From CAZBEJ01 sp964521305 (GTDB taxonomy: Bacteria > Patescibacteriota > Microgenomatia > UBA1406 > GWC2-37-13): a stretch of DNA of 9,581 nucleotides. The DNA is taken from contig CAZFQZ010000031.1 of the NCBI GenBank assembly GCA_964521305.1, positions 1 through 9,581 on the forward strand, written 5' to 3'. Below the pieces are notes generated by a model, which had not been told where the DNA came from, ran no database searches, and saw nothing but the letters and a program-made list of their open reading frames with translations. A program made the position numbers and the translations under genes. Of this stretch, positions 1-5,992 are shown in pieces (the first letter of the stretch is position 1; every line of letters begins with the position of its first letter).

Positions 1-103
1 CATAGCCAATATTGGGTGCGATTTTAATTGCTTCCATCATAAATAAGTTAAATAGAGCGGACAAAATCCCTATGAGAACAAAAAGAGCAGTATGTTGAAT
101 CCT
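1..103 (-). pseudogene. EamA/DMT-type membrane protein fragment, N-terminally truncated and cut by window edge
   Basis: Reading the minus strand from position 103 to the window edge gives an open frame with one hydrophobic helix (core ALFVLIGILSALFNLF) followed by MMEAIKIAPNIGY. The A-P-N-x-G-Y segment after a membrane helix resembles small EamA/drug-metabolite-transporter-type proteins. In that family, as I remember it, the segment follows earlier N-terminal helices. Here the frame is closed by a TGA at 104-106, and no other minus-strand frame upstream of that carries hydrophobic helices, because the DNA there belongs to the plus-strand DinB-like gene. The only in-frame starts are a TTG at 64 and ATGs at 40 and 37, all inside or after the helix. 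I infer a 5'-truncated remnant. A genuine short gene starting at 40 is possible, since the rest lies outside the window. Family assignment is tentative. Confidence 0.35.
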
Positions 104-120
104 TCAGGAAACTGTTTGAT

Positions 121-621
121 TTGACAAAAATCCCAGACATTCTTCTTCGTGAAAAATTTGAAATTTTCTTACAGAATAGGGCAGGCGCGCGAGCAAACTA
201 TTTAAGGTTTCCAGAGGAGGGATGGAATAGAGGGTTTGGTGATGAAGGAGATTCGCCACATAAAAAATTAATACACCAGATAGGTAACGGCAGGTTACGT
301 ATTGAGGCAATGATTTCTGGGAAACTTGATCAATGGGAATATTCTAAAACACATCCACAGAAACAAGCTGAGCTTGAAAAAATGACAAAAGCAGAATTAA
401 TCCGAGCGTTTGATCTGACAACAGAAGAATTATATAGAGTATTTACGATGCCAGGTATTGAACAAGGGAACATACAATTACCATATGGAAAAATTACAAC
501 AGCCGCAATATTTATTCACAGAATTTTTCTCCACGACTCGGGACATGAATTTATGACAGTTGATCATGCTGATGATCTTGGAACAGGACGTCCTCCTGAA
601 GTATCGCAAGACTGGGGCTAG
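121..621 (+). CDS. DinB-like four-helix-bundle protein (putative metal-dependent)
   Basis: This 166-aa soluble protein has no signal peptide or membrane segment. Its layout fits the DinB/YfiT-like superfamily: a first helix, then a W-containing loop (W35) leading into SPHKKLIHQIGN (residues 46-57, equivalent to the usual SP..-L-H), and a last helix with H133 and HDSGH (138-142). H52, H138 and H142 could form the typical three-histidine metal site. Members include thiol-dependent transferases and many proteins of unknown function, so substrate and reaction cannot be named. The start is TTG at 121: the frame is closed by TGA at 73-75, there is no ATG before residue 64, and a weak purine stretch (AGGAA, 106-110) lies about 10 bases upstream. 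It is convergent with the Trp-repressor-like gene and divergent from the EamA-like fragment, so it is probably a single-gene transcript. The C-terminal tail after residue 150 is short and polar. Confidence 0.6.
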   Translation: MTKIPDILLREKFEIFLQNRAGARANYLRFPEEGWNRGFGDEGDSPHKKLIHQIGNGRLRIEAMISGKLDQWEYSKTHPQKQAELEKMTKAELIRAFDLTTEELYRVFTMPGIEQGNIQLPYGKITTAAIFIHRIFLHDSGHEFMTVDHADDLGTGRPPEVSQDWG

Positions 622-644
622 TTAGTTTTAGTTCAATAATAATT

Positions 645-655
645 CAGCTAAGCTG
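645..655. repeat. Short palindrome between convergent genes
   Basis: CAGCTAAGCTG is an interrupted palindrome (5-bp arms around a single A) in the 58-bp gap between the convergent DinB-like and Trp-repressor-like genes. It could add to a weak bidirectional terminator, but the foldable stem is very short and no clean T-run follows it, so function is uncertain. Confidence 0.2.
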
Positions 656-664
656 TTTACTATA

Positions 665-679
665 ATTAATTGTAGTGTG
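665..679 (+). repeat. Copy of regulator start-region motif, abutting its stop codon
   Basis: ATTAATTGTAGTGTG here matches ATTAATTGTAGTATG read on the minus strand at 1129-1115 in 14 of 15 positions. The two copies face inward and bracket the Trp-repressor-like gene: one overlaps its start codon and the other abuts its stop codon. It may be a second regulator-binding site or a recombination footprint. The AT-rich composition lowers its weight. Confidence 0.35.
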
Positions 680-1117
680 TTAGATTCCTTGCGTTTTTTT
701 CCTTTGCAGTTCAAATTTCTGCTTCCAAGCCGAACTCCAGTTAACACCATATGTTCCAGGCCCTCGAAATTCCAACCATAGATCTTCCAAAAAATATGCT
801 ATTTTTTCATTCCTCACCATCGAACGCAAAGATTTTACAATCCCTTTACTCTGGGATTTAATATAGTGAAATTTGTTTACAGTGCTTGGAGAAACTTTTA
901 GAACATTACAAATGTTGGAATAGTTTACATTTTTCATAAGCAGATAAATGATTGCTATCCTCTTAGCGACCATAACTTTTTCCGTAGGTGACAAAAGATC
1001 ATTAATAATGCCGAAAAATTCGTCCTTATCTGATCGTTTGCCAAGGGTTTCAAATAGCAGAAGCAGTATCTTCTCCATCACATGTTTCTTTATTTGTCTT
1101 CGTGAGATTCGTGTCAT
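680..1117 (-). CDS. Trp-repressor-family HTH transcriptional regulator (CPR type)
   Basis: This 145-aa soluble protein belongs to the TrpR/YerC-like superfamily. The basic N-terminal helix begins MTRISRRQIKKHV. LLSPTEKVMVAKRIAIIYLL (residues 41-60) matches the LLTPDER... helix that precedes the helix-turn-helix in E. coli TrpR. The reader helices fall in NVNYSNICNVLKVSPSTVNKF (about 63-83). Residues 115-145 are a polar extension beyond the usual domain. Such regulators are common in Patescibacteria, but their effector is unknown; there are no trp genes here, so tryptophan sensing should not be assumed. ATG at 1117 is preferred because MTRIS matches the conserved family N-terminus. A TTG at 1132 would add five residues that lie within the inverted repeat. 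No Shine-Dalgarno is visible. The palindromes at its start suggest autoregulation. It is co-directional with, and downstream of, the glycosyltransferase block. Confidence 0.85.
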   Translation of the reverse strand: MTRISRRQIKKHVMEKILLLLFETLGKRSDKDEFFGIINDLLSPTEKVMVAKRIAIIYLLMKNVNYSNICNVLKVSPSTVNKFHYIKSQSKGIVKSLRSMVRNEKIAYFLEDLWLEFRGPGTYGVNWSSAWKQKFELQRKKTQGI

Positions 1118-1121
1118 ACTA

Positions 1122-1139
1122 CAATTAATCAATTAATTG
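1122..1139. promoter_or_regulatory. 18-bp perfect inverted repeat, candidate operator of the regulator gene
   Basis: CAATTAATCAATTAATTG has perfect 8-bp arms (CAATTAAT / ATTAATTG) around a 2-bp centre and ends four bases before the regulator ATG. TrpR-family dimers bind compact two-fold symmetric sites, so this is a good autoregulatory operator candidate. It overlaps the predicted -10 region, so a bound repressor would block transcription. The arms are entirely A/T apart from the outer C/G pair. Confidence 0.5.
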
Positions 1140-1153
1140 AAGTGTTAAGTCAA
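1124..1153 (-). promoter_or_regulatory. Candidate promoter for the Trp-repressor-like gene
   Basis: On the minus strand, TTGACT (1153-1148) matches the -35 consensus at 5 of 6 positions. ATTAAT (1129-1124) lies 18 bases downstream and matches the -10 consensus at 4 of 6. A start point about seven bases past the -10 would fall at or next to the ATG (1117), which would make a leaderless or near-leaderless transcript, in line with the missing Shine-Dalgarno. The weak -10 keeps confidence low. Confidence 0.35.
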
Positions 1154-1167
1154 TGGATTATAATCCA
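1154..1167. promoter_or_regulatory. 14-bp perfect palindrome upstream of the regulator
   Basis: TGGATTATAATCCA is fully self-complementary and lies directly upstream of the candidate -35 box. It contains TATAAT on both strands but has no well-placed -35 partner on either. It has no loop, so it is unlikely to be a terminator and more likely a protein-binding site or chance. The stretch from here to the end of the next gene (1168-1225) holds nothing else that I can support. Confidence 0.35.
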
Positions 1168-1225
1168 CAAAATAGGAGGATCACGCTGTTGTTATGATCT
1201 TGGAAGGATATAGGACACATGCTTT

Positions 1226-2740
1226 TTATTTTGTAAGTCTGAAAAAATAGATCGAAGATTCGTTTCCCGGATTCGGGTATTGTTTGATCAATTCGATCGG
1301 CCAATCTTTGGGAAATGTCTGCGTATGGGAAAAGACCACGAATACATAACTATTCTTCAGTTCTTTTTGGTTGTCGATTAGATCCTGTTTGTTCAGGGGC
1401 CAGTATCCTTTGACCATCATGTTGTCTCCCTGGTTGATGAAAACTTCGAGCTGGTCGCCGATGACGCCGAAATCTCCTTCAGCAATAAGAATAACGCGTT
1501 TTTCACGGGATTTTTCCCTGGCATAGTTTATAATATCTTTGACGCCCCATCCTGCAGTTATCCCTGTTATGTACTGGCCTCGGTCGATCGGAGGAAACGG
1601 TATGTTTTGCTGGTTAAACAGGATTGTATAATCGTAATAACTTATCGAAATAAGTGTCAATGCAACAAACAGATAGAGGAGTGATGTTTTCTTGATTCTG
1701 GTAAAAAGAAAGGTAAACGTGACCACCAGAAGCGACGCAAAAAAATTCAGATAACGGGGATATAAAACTTTGCTGAAGAAAACGATGGCGATAAAGGGAA
1801 AAAAGAACCAACACAAGAGATATCCCCCAAGCCTTCGTTTATATATAAGAAGAAGAATAAGTCCTATGAGGGCTCCGGTAAACAAAAGGATTCCCGCCTC
1901 TGACATAACATAGTAAGGAAGCAGTGGAAGGTTACCTTTTACATAGGCAAACGGCGTTTTGAAAAACTCACCGAATGTCATGACGAATGTTTTGTTTTTT
2001 TCCTCGACGAAATGAAGAAACGGAGAAAGTCTTTGTACGTTATAGACCAGAAGCGCAAGAACGGATGTGACCCCAAAGAGCAGGATGAAATTGATCAACC
2101 GGAGAACGAATTTCTTTATATTCTTTCCCAAAAACAATATTGGCGCCAGAAAGGAAAGTCCCAGAAAAAGACGAGCGGATGATTTGGTCAAAAGGGAAAA
2201 TCCTGAAATAATACCGAAGATGATCGCCGTATCCAGCCTGATGGTATCAGCGAAGAGTATGGAAAAGAAGAGCATCCAGATAAAACCGGCGTTTACTCCG
2301 GAATCAGAGAGCGCCATGCGGTCGTAAAAAAGAAAGTATGGCGTAAAGATATAGATAATGCTTCCCAAAAGAGCTGCTCGTTTTCCGTATAAATAGAACA
2401 ATAAGCAATACATGCCGATAAGACCGACAAATCCTGTCGCTACCGAAAACAATCTTCCCGCCAAGAGTGCATGATCCGGAAACAATTTCAGGAATGGAAT
2501 GATCCCCCATGTTTGTAATGGTTGTTTGCCGTCGGTTAGGGAAATGAACCGCCAGCTTGCGTCATGCCAGGCTGTTTTTGCCCAGTGCACATAGATTCCT
2601 TCGTCGCCGAAGATGGGAAACGAATCAAGTCTGACCAGTCGGGTGACAAGAAAAACAGTGATGACCAGAAGCAGGAAAAAAACGTCCATTAGCGTGAAAT
2701 TTTTTTTCAACCATCTGAAGACGGCGGTTATATCAAACAT
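1226..2740 (-). CDS. GT39/PMT-like membrane glycosyltransferase A (ArnT-like GT-C fold)
   Basis: This 504-aa polytopic membrane protein has a basic N-terminus, a first helix at about residues 17-35, roughly ten more helices to about 370, and a soluble C-terminal region (about 380-504). The first outer loop has the GT-C acidic motif FGDEGIY (D46-E47; the Asp is the expected catalytic or metal-linked residue). LTDGKQPLQTW (68-78) stands where PMT_2 enzymes carry the D-x-x-P-P-L segment. FYDRMALSDS (138-147) is the usual R-x-x-x-x-D stretch, and SKVLYPRYL (323-331) resembles the PRY motif before the later helices. It probably transfers a sugar from a polyprenyl-phosphate donor to an acceptor outside the membrane. 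It is last in the block, and its ATG is separated by only 2 bp from the stop of the preceding gene, so it is almost surely cotranscribed. No Shine-Dalgarno and no clear downstream terminator are visible. Donor and acceptor are unknown. Confidence 0.82.
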   Translation of the reverse strand: MFDITAVFRWLKKNFTLMDVFFLLLVITVFLVTRLVRLDSFPIFGDEGIYVHWAKTAWHDASWRFISLTDGKQPLQTWGIIPFLKLFPDHALLAGRLFSVATGFVGLIGMYCLLFYLYGKRAALLGSIIYIFTPYFLFYDRMALSDSGVNAGFIWMLFFSILFADTIRLDTAIIFGIISGFSLLTKSSARLFLGLSFLAPILFLGKNIKKFVLRLINFILLFGVTSVLALLVYNVQRLSPFLHFVEEKNKTFVMTFGEFFKTPFAYVKGNLPLLPYYVMSEAGILLFTGALIGLILLLIYKRRLGGYLLCWFFFPFIAIVFFSKVLYPRYLNFFASLLVVTFTFLFTRIKKTSLLYLFVALTLISISYYDYTILFNQQNIPFPPIDRGQYITGITAGWGVKDIINYAREKSREKRVILIAEGDFGVIGDQLEVFINQGDNMMVKGYWPLNKQDLIDNQKELKNSYVFVVFSHTQTFPKDWPIELIKQYPNPGNESSIYFFRLTK

Positions 2741-2742
2741 AG

Positions 2743-4410
2743 TTATGGCGCGAGAATTTTATAATTCAGCGTTGGATCGACTCCGTGCATCGTCATGAGT
2801 TGTTTATACTGAGGATCGCTGGCGCAGTCGAACCGATCGATGATCAATGATTTTGCGGGTATTTTATTTTTTTTGACAATGGTCGATGGACAGCTGTTTT
2901 CGATATAGTAAACATTTCCCGTTTTGTCTATGCGAGAATCGAGACGGAACCTACCGATGTACCGGGGACTGAAATCCTTATTGTAAAATAGATAGTACCA
3001 CGACATGGCTGCCTGTGCAGGCAAATAAACGGCGTCATAATTTTTCCTTTGCTCGCCCGTATATAATGCAACCTGTATTTGGCCGTCGTTCCTGTTCAAA
3101 GAGTCAAAGAGGTCAGCGTTGGTCGAATACAGGTGCCAGAAATTTACGATTTCCAAACACAACAGTATGATCACACAGTATGAAAGCGAGATGCGTTTAT
3201 ATCCAACGGAAAACGATTTGTACAAGCCGTATGCCGCCAAGATTACCAGCGGATAACTCATAAACAGGCTACGGTGTACATTGGGGGATTCGACAACGGT
3301 CAAAGCGGCAGGTATCGGTGCGAGGAACAAAAGAAAGAGGAGGGCGATGAACAATTGGGTATCAATCTGCAGTTTCTGTTCCTTCTTGATCGGAATAATA
3401 CTCATGAACAGGAAAACAAGGAAAGAAACATATAGTAATCCTTGTTGCGGAACGAAATAGCGCGAATTTTTCCAGCCGTTCATGAAGAGATACACCGGTG
3501 AAAAGTACGTAAGGTACTGGGTGAGAAATTCTCTCCCATAACCTATAACTTTGTTGTGGAAGAAGCGCGCGGCAAACGCGTTATGAGGACCCTCGCTGGC
3601 TATAAGCTTGTTAAGCGTAATAGTGACTCCCGATACCGGACTGAAGATCGAGGTTTCGATAAAACGTCCTTTTCCCCAGAATGTCGTCCCGATATACGCG
3701 GTAAGCACGAAGAAAAAAAAAGTAAGTATTCCATAAATAATCAGGTATTTTCTATGTTTTTTGAATTCGGAAGCGATTGTGCGTATGTCAAAAAAGATGA
3801 ATATGAACGCAAGAAAAACCACAGGAGGATAAACGCGGAACGGATGATAGATGTCATACCCGATCAGAAATATGAAAGCGGATGCAAGAAGCGGAAAGAT
3901 TTTGAATTTGCGTATCGAATATATCATCAAAACCAGTCCAAACAAAAATATAGTTGATCCTTCCACACCTTCGGTCGTTGAGCGCGCCAGCACCAACTGC
4001 CACGGCACTATTGCGGTGAAAAGGGCGGAAAGTAACCCAATCTTCTTGTTTTTGAATATCCAGTAAGCCAGAATATACATGGGAACGACTGCCAGAGCGC
4101 CTAGAAAAGCAGCGGGAAAACGTGTTGCGAATGCGTTTATTCCGAATATGAATGTGGAGATGCCTGACAAATAAATAGGAAGAATAATATAATAATCACC
4201 GAATTTGTTGAAATAAAGAAGCGGCCACTTGTTGCCGTAAATATCCCTGCCGTTTTGTACGATGAATCTGCCGATATATCCGCTCAAAACTTCATCTTCG
4301 TGGAAATCCGCCGGAAGAGAATTCAGATGATAGGTCCTTACAAAAAGGGCGAATACAAAGATAAGGGCAAGAACAATGACATACTTATACTTTGCTATCA
4401 ATGATTTCAT
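2743..4410 (-). CDS. GT39/PMT-like membrane glycosyltransferase B
   Basis: This 555-aa polytopic protein has its first helix at about 9-25. The outer loop carries FHEDEVLSGY (37-45 region) with acidic residues E38, D39 and E40, which corresponds to the GT-C D-E motif. FNKFGDYYIILPIY (67-80) replaces the usual H-P-P-L-Y-Y stretch, a clear divergence from canonical ArnT. Hydrophobic helices continue to about residue 420, and a long soluble C-terminal region (about 425-555) follows, with two cysteines (C507, C529) that could pair outside the cell. ESPNVHRSLF (374-383) precedes a late helix as in other family members. ATG at 4410 is chosen because MKSLIAKYKY leads directly into the first helix. 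ATG at 4434 and TTG at 4440 are in frame but would put the start in or before the candidate -10 box. It heads the second half of the block and abuts enzyme A. Specificity is unknown. Confidence 0.8.
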   Translation of the reverse strand: MKSLIAKYKYVIVLALIFVFALFVRTYHLNSLPADFHEDEVLSGYIGRFIVQNGRDIYGNKWPLLYFNKFGDYYIILPIYLSGISTFIFGINAFATRFPAAFLGALAVVPMYILAYWIFKNKKIGLLSALFTAIVPWQLVLARSTTEGVEGSTIFLFGLVLMIYSIRKFKIFPLLASAFIFLIGYDIYHPFRVYPPVVFLAFIFIFFDIRTIASEFKKHRKYLIIYGILTFFFFVLTAYIGTTFWGKGRFIETSIFSPVSGVTITLNKLIASEGPHNAFAARFFHNKVIGYGREFLTQYLTYFSPVYLFMNGWKNSRYFVPQQGLLYVSFLVFLFMSIIPIKKEQKLQIDTQLFIALLFLLFLAPIPAALTVVESPNVHRSLFMSYPLVILAAYGLYKSFSVGYKRISLSYCVIILLCLEIVNFWHLYSTNADLFDSLNRNDGQIQVALYTGEQRKNYDAVYLPAQAAMSWYYLFYNKDFSPRYIGRFRLDSRIDKTGNVYYIENSCPSTIVKKNKIPAKSLIIDRFDCASDPQYKQLMTMHGVDPTLNYKILAP

Positions 4411-4422
4411 ACAATAGTAAGT

Positions 4423-4428
4423 ATTATA
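4423..4428 (-). promoter_or_regulatory. Candidate -10 box upstream of glycosyltransferase B
   Basis: On the minus strand, TATAAT is a perfect -10 consensus 12 bases before the preferred ATG. No convincing -35 lies 16-18 bases further upstream. If used, the RNA would start within a few bases of the ATG, giving a near-leaderless message and an internal promoter for the A-B pair. Confidence 0.3.
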
Positions 4429-4460
4429 TACCATTCGCAACTGTGTGTGCTCAGGATATA

Positions 4461-4515
4461 CCTATCTAAGACTGTTTTGACAGCCCGATAGGCTGCAAAT
4501 CAGCATTAAGATAGG
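4461..4515. repeat. Nested hairpin element in the intergenic gap between glycosyltransferases C and B
   Basis: Outer arms CCTATCT (4461-4467) and AGATAGG (4509-4515) are perfectly complementary. Inside them, CAGCC (4481-4485) pairs with GGCTG (4491-4495) around a CGATA loop. This inner stem extends through a one-base bulge by TTTG (4476-4479) with CAAA (4496-4499). GATAGG occurs again across the inner loop. No U-run follows on the minus strand, so it does not look like a standard intrinsic terminator. It could be an mRNA-processing or stabilising structure, an attenuator, or a small palindromic repeat. It lies in the only sizeable gap of the block. Confidence 0.5.
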
Positions 4516-4534
4516 CAAAGCAGTTTCTTCGTGG

Positions 4535-5992
4535 TTATTTCGTAAGGAATATCGTCGCATCGGCGAATTCTTTTGATTTCTGTATTGTTGGCGGCATACT
4601 GAGGAGCGGGTCGTCGGTGTTATAAATAAGAAAACAGTTGTTTGATGCGGCGTTATCCAAACGGTTTTGCATAATGGTCACGCGATATACGAAATTGACT
4701 TTTTTATCCGAATAATACACGATTGCCGGATGGTTGCCCCACCATTCGGACGTATGGATCAGAAGATTCATCCGCGCAAGGGTATCATGGGTGGTTCGTG
4801 TGTCTTTGTCAACGAGGACCGTCAAATCATCACAATGATTTTTGACATAGAGCGCAGCATCATAATTTTCATCAAATGACGAATACTGAGCGCCGAAAAA
4901 TCTATGGTGAGAAACATTCTGATACATGATAATTCCCGAAACAAATAGTGTCAATACCAACAGGAAACGGACATGCTTTTTCAGATAAACCAGCATGTAT
5001 ACGGCAAGAAATGCAAACTGTGGGATCACCGGATACAAATACCAATTGATTTTTGTCTTGGTGAGATTGAGGAACATGAACCAGGGAACGAAAAATAACA
5101 GCATGCCGAACTCCGTAAGATTTCTCTTCTTAATAAATCTGTAACACGCGATGGCGATGCCAATTACAGAAAGATAGGCAAAAAAGCCAAGCTGGTTGAA
5201 CAAGAGATCGATATAAAAGGTCCGTTTGCCGAAATGGGATTCGATCGATGAAGTGACGCGTTTCAACTGGCTGTCCAAAAACTGAGCCTGTATGAACGGA
5301 TACTTGTAGTACGCAAACATGGCGATAAACCACAGGGATACGATTGCCATCTGTATGATAATCCTGATGATTTTCTGTTTTTGTTGTCTGAATGTTTTTT
5401 GTTTAAGAATGATCTGACCAAATAGAATACAGAGCATTCCCAACGGAGGGTAATAGCCAAGCAGCGATTTGCTCATGACGCCTATCACGAGGAACAGAAA
5501 ACTGAGCCAAAAATTGTCGAAAAACACCATATATCCCATCCAACCCAAAAAAAGAAATATGTCCACATTCAAAACCTGTGCCCGTTGGAGAATGATTGAC
5601 GTAAAACTAGCGATAACAACGGTCAGAATAGCAATAAACTTATTTTTTGTCTGCTTGAAATAAAAATAATAAATAAGGGAAAATAGCATTATAGTTAAGA
5701 AGAGAGTGAATAAGCGCGTTGAAATTTCAGGCTTCATCGGCATAAAGGTTTCAACGATACCGTAAGCCAGTGGAACGAGCGGCGGTTTATCTAGCCATGC
5801 CTGTCCTTGCCACAACGGCACAATAGATCCATGTTGAATCATTTCCCGCCCGACTTGCGCGTAGATGCTTTCATCCCAGTCATAAAATGGCGTAGGGTAC
5901 GCAAAGAATTTATATGCGGTGATCCCAAAGAAAAATATAAGAAAAATCGTAATGAGATAATGTTCTCTGAGGAGCCTAAGAGCGGTTTTCAT
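4535..5992 (-). CDS. GT39/PMT-like membrane glycosyltransferase C (closest to canonical ArnT/PMT_2)
   Basis: This 485-aa polytopic protein has the most canonical motifs of the five. The first outer loop reads FYDWDESIYAQVGREM (36-51), with D40-E41 as the GT-C acidic pair. WLDKPPLVPLAYG (67-79) is the classic D-K-P-P-L segment. MSKSLLGYYPP (173-183) corresponds to the L-T-K-G-P stretch of ArnT. TKTKINWYLYPVIPQ (311-325) is the ArnT-like K-x-x-W-Y-x-x-P segment. Helices run to about residue 357, followed by a soluble region of about 125 residues with C387 and C453. The likely role is transfer of a sugar from a polyprenyl-phosphate carrier to an envelope acceptor. Lipid A as acceptor is unlikely in a Patescibacterium. 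Its ATG overlaps the TGA of enzyme D (ATGA, 4 bp), so translation is probably coupled. No Shine-Dalgarno is seen. Confidence 0.88.
   Translation of the reverse strand: MKTALRLLREHYLITIFLIFFFGITAYKFFAYPTPFYDWDESIYAQVGREMIQHGSIVPLWQGQAWLDKPPLVPLAYGIVETFMPMKPEISTRLFTLFLTIMLFSLIYYFYFKQTKNKFIAILTVVIASFTSIILQRAQVLNVDIFLFLGWMGYMVFFDNFWLSFLFLVIGVMSKSLLGYYPPLGMLCILFGQIILKQKTFRQQKQKIIRIIIQMAIVSLWFIAMFAYYKYPFIQAQFLDSQLKRVTSSIESHFGKRTFYIDLLFNQLGFFAYLSVIGIAIACYRFIKKRNLTEFGMLLFFVPWFMFLNLTKTKINWYLYPVIPQFAFLAVYMLVYLKKHVRFLLVLTLFVSGIIMYQNVSHHRFFGAQYSSFDENYDAALYVKNHCDDLTVLVDKDTRTTHDTLARMNLLIHTSEWWGNHPAIVYYSDKKVNFVYRVTIMQNRLDNAASNNCFLIYNTDDPLLSMPPTIQKSKEFADATIFLTK

Noticed and set aside
680..1117. Assignment of the regulator as tryptophan-responsive trpR
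   Set aside because: No tryptophan genes are nearby, and the family in Patescibacteria is broad; only the fold-level assignment is supported.
1175..1252. Plus-strand AGGAGG followed by an 18-codon frame starting with ATG at 1194
   Set aside because: The peptide (MILEGYRTHAFYFVSLKK) shows no recognisable feature, the spacing of about 13 bases is long, and it overlaps the end of an antisense real gene. Most likely chance.
3556..3957. 133-codon plus-strand frame inside glycosyltransferase B
   Set aside because: It is a charged, low-complexity antisense shadow of a strongly supported membrane protein gene, with no domain and no start context.
5989..5992. Possible UGA recoding (TGA read as Gly)
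   Set aside because: TGA ends the enzyme D frame exactly at the ATG of enzyme C, and the GT2 frame likewise ends at TGA at the next start. Both fit TGA as a true stop.
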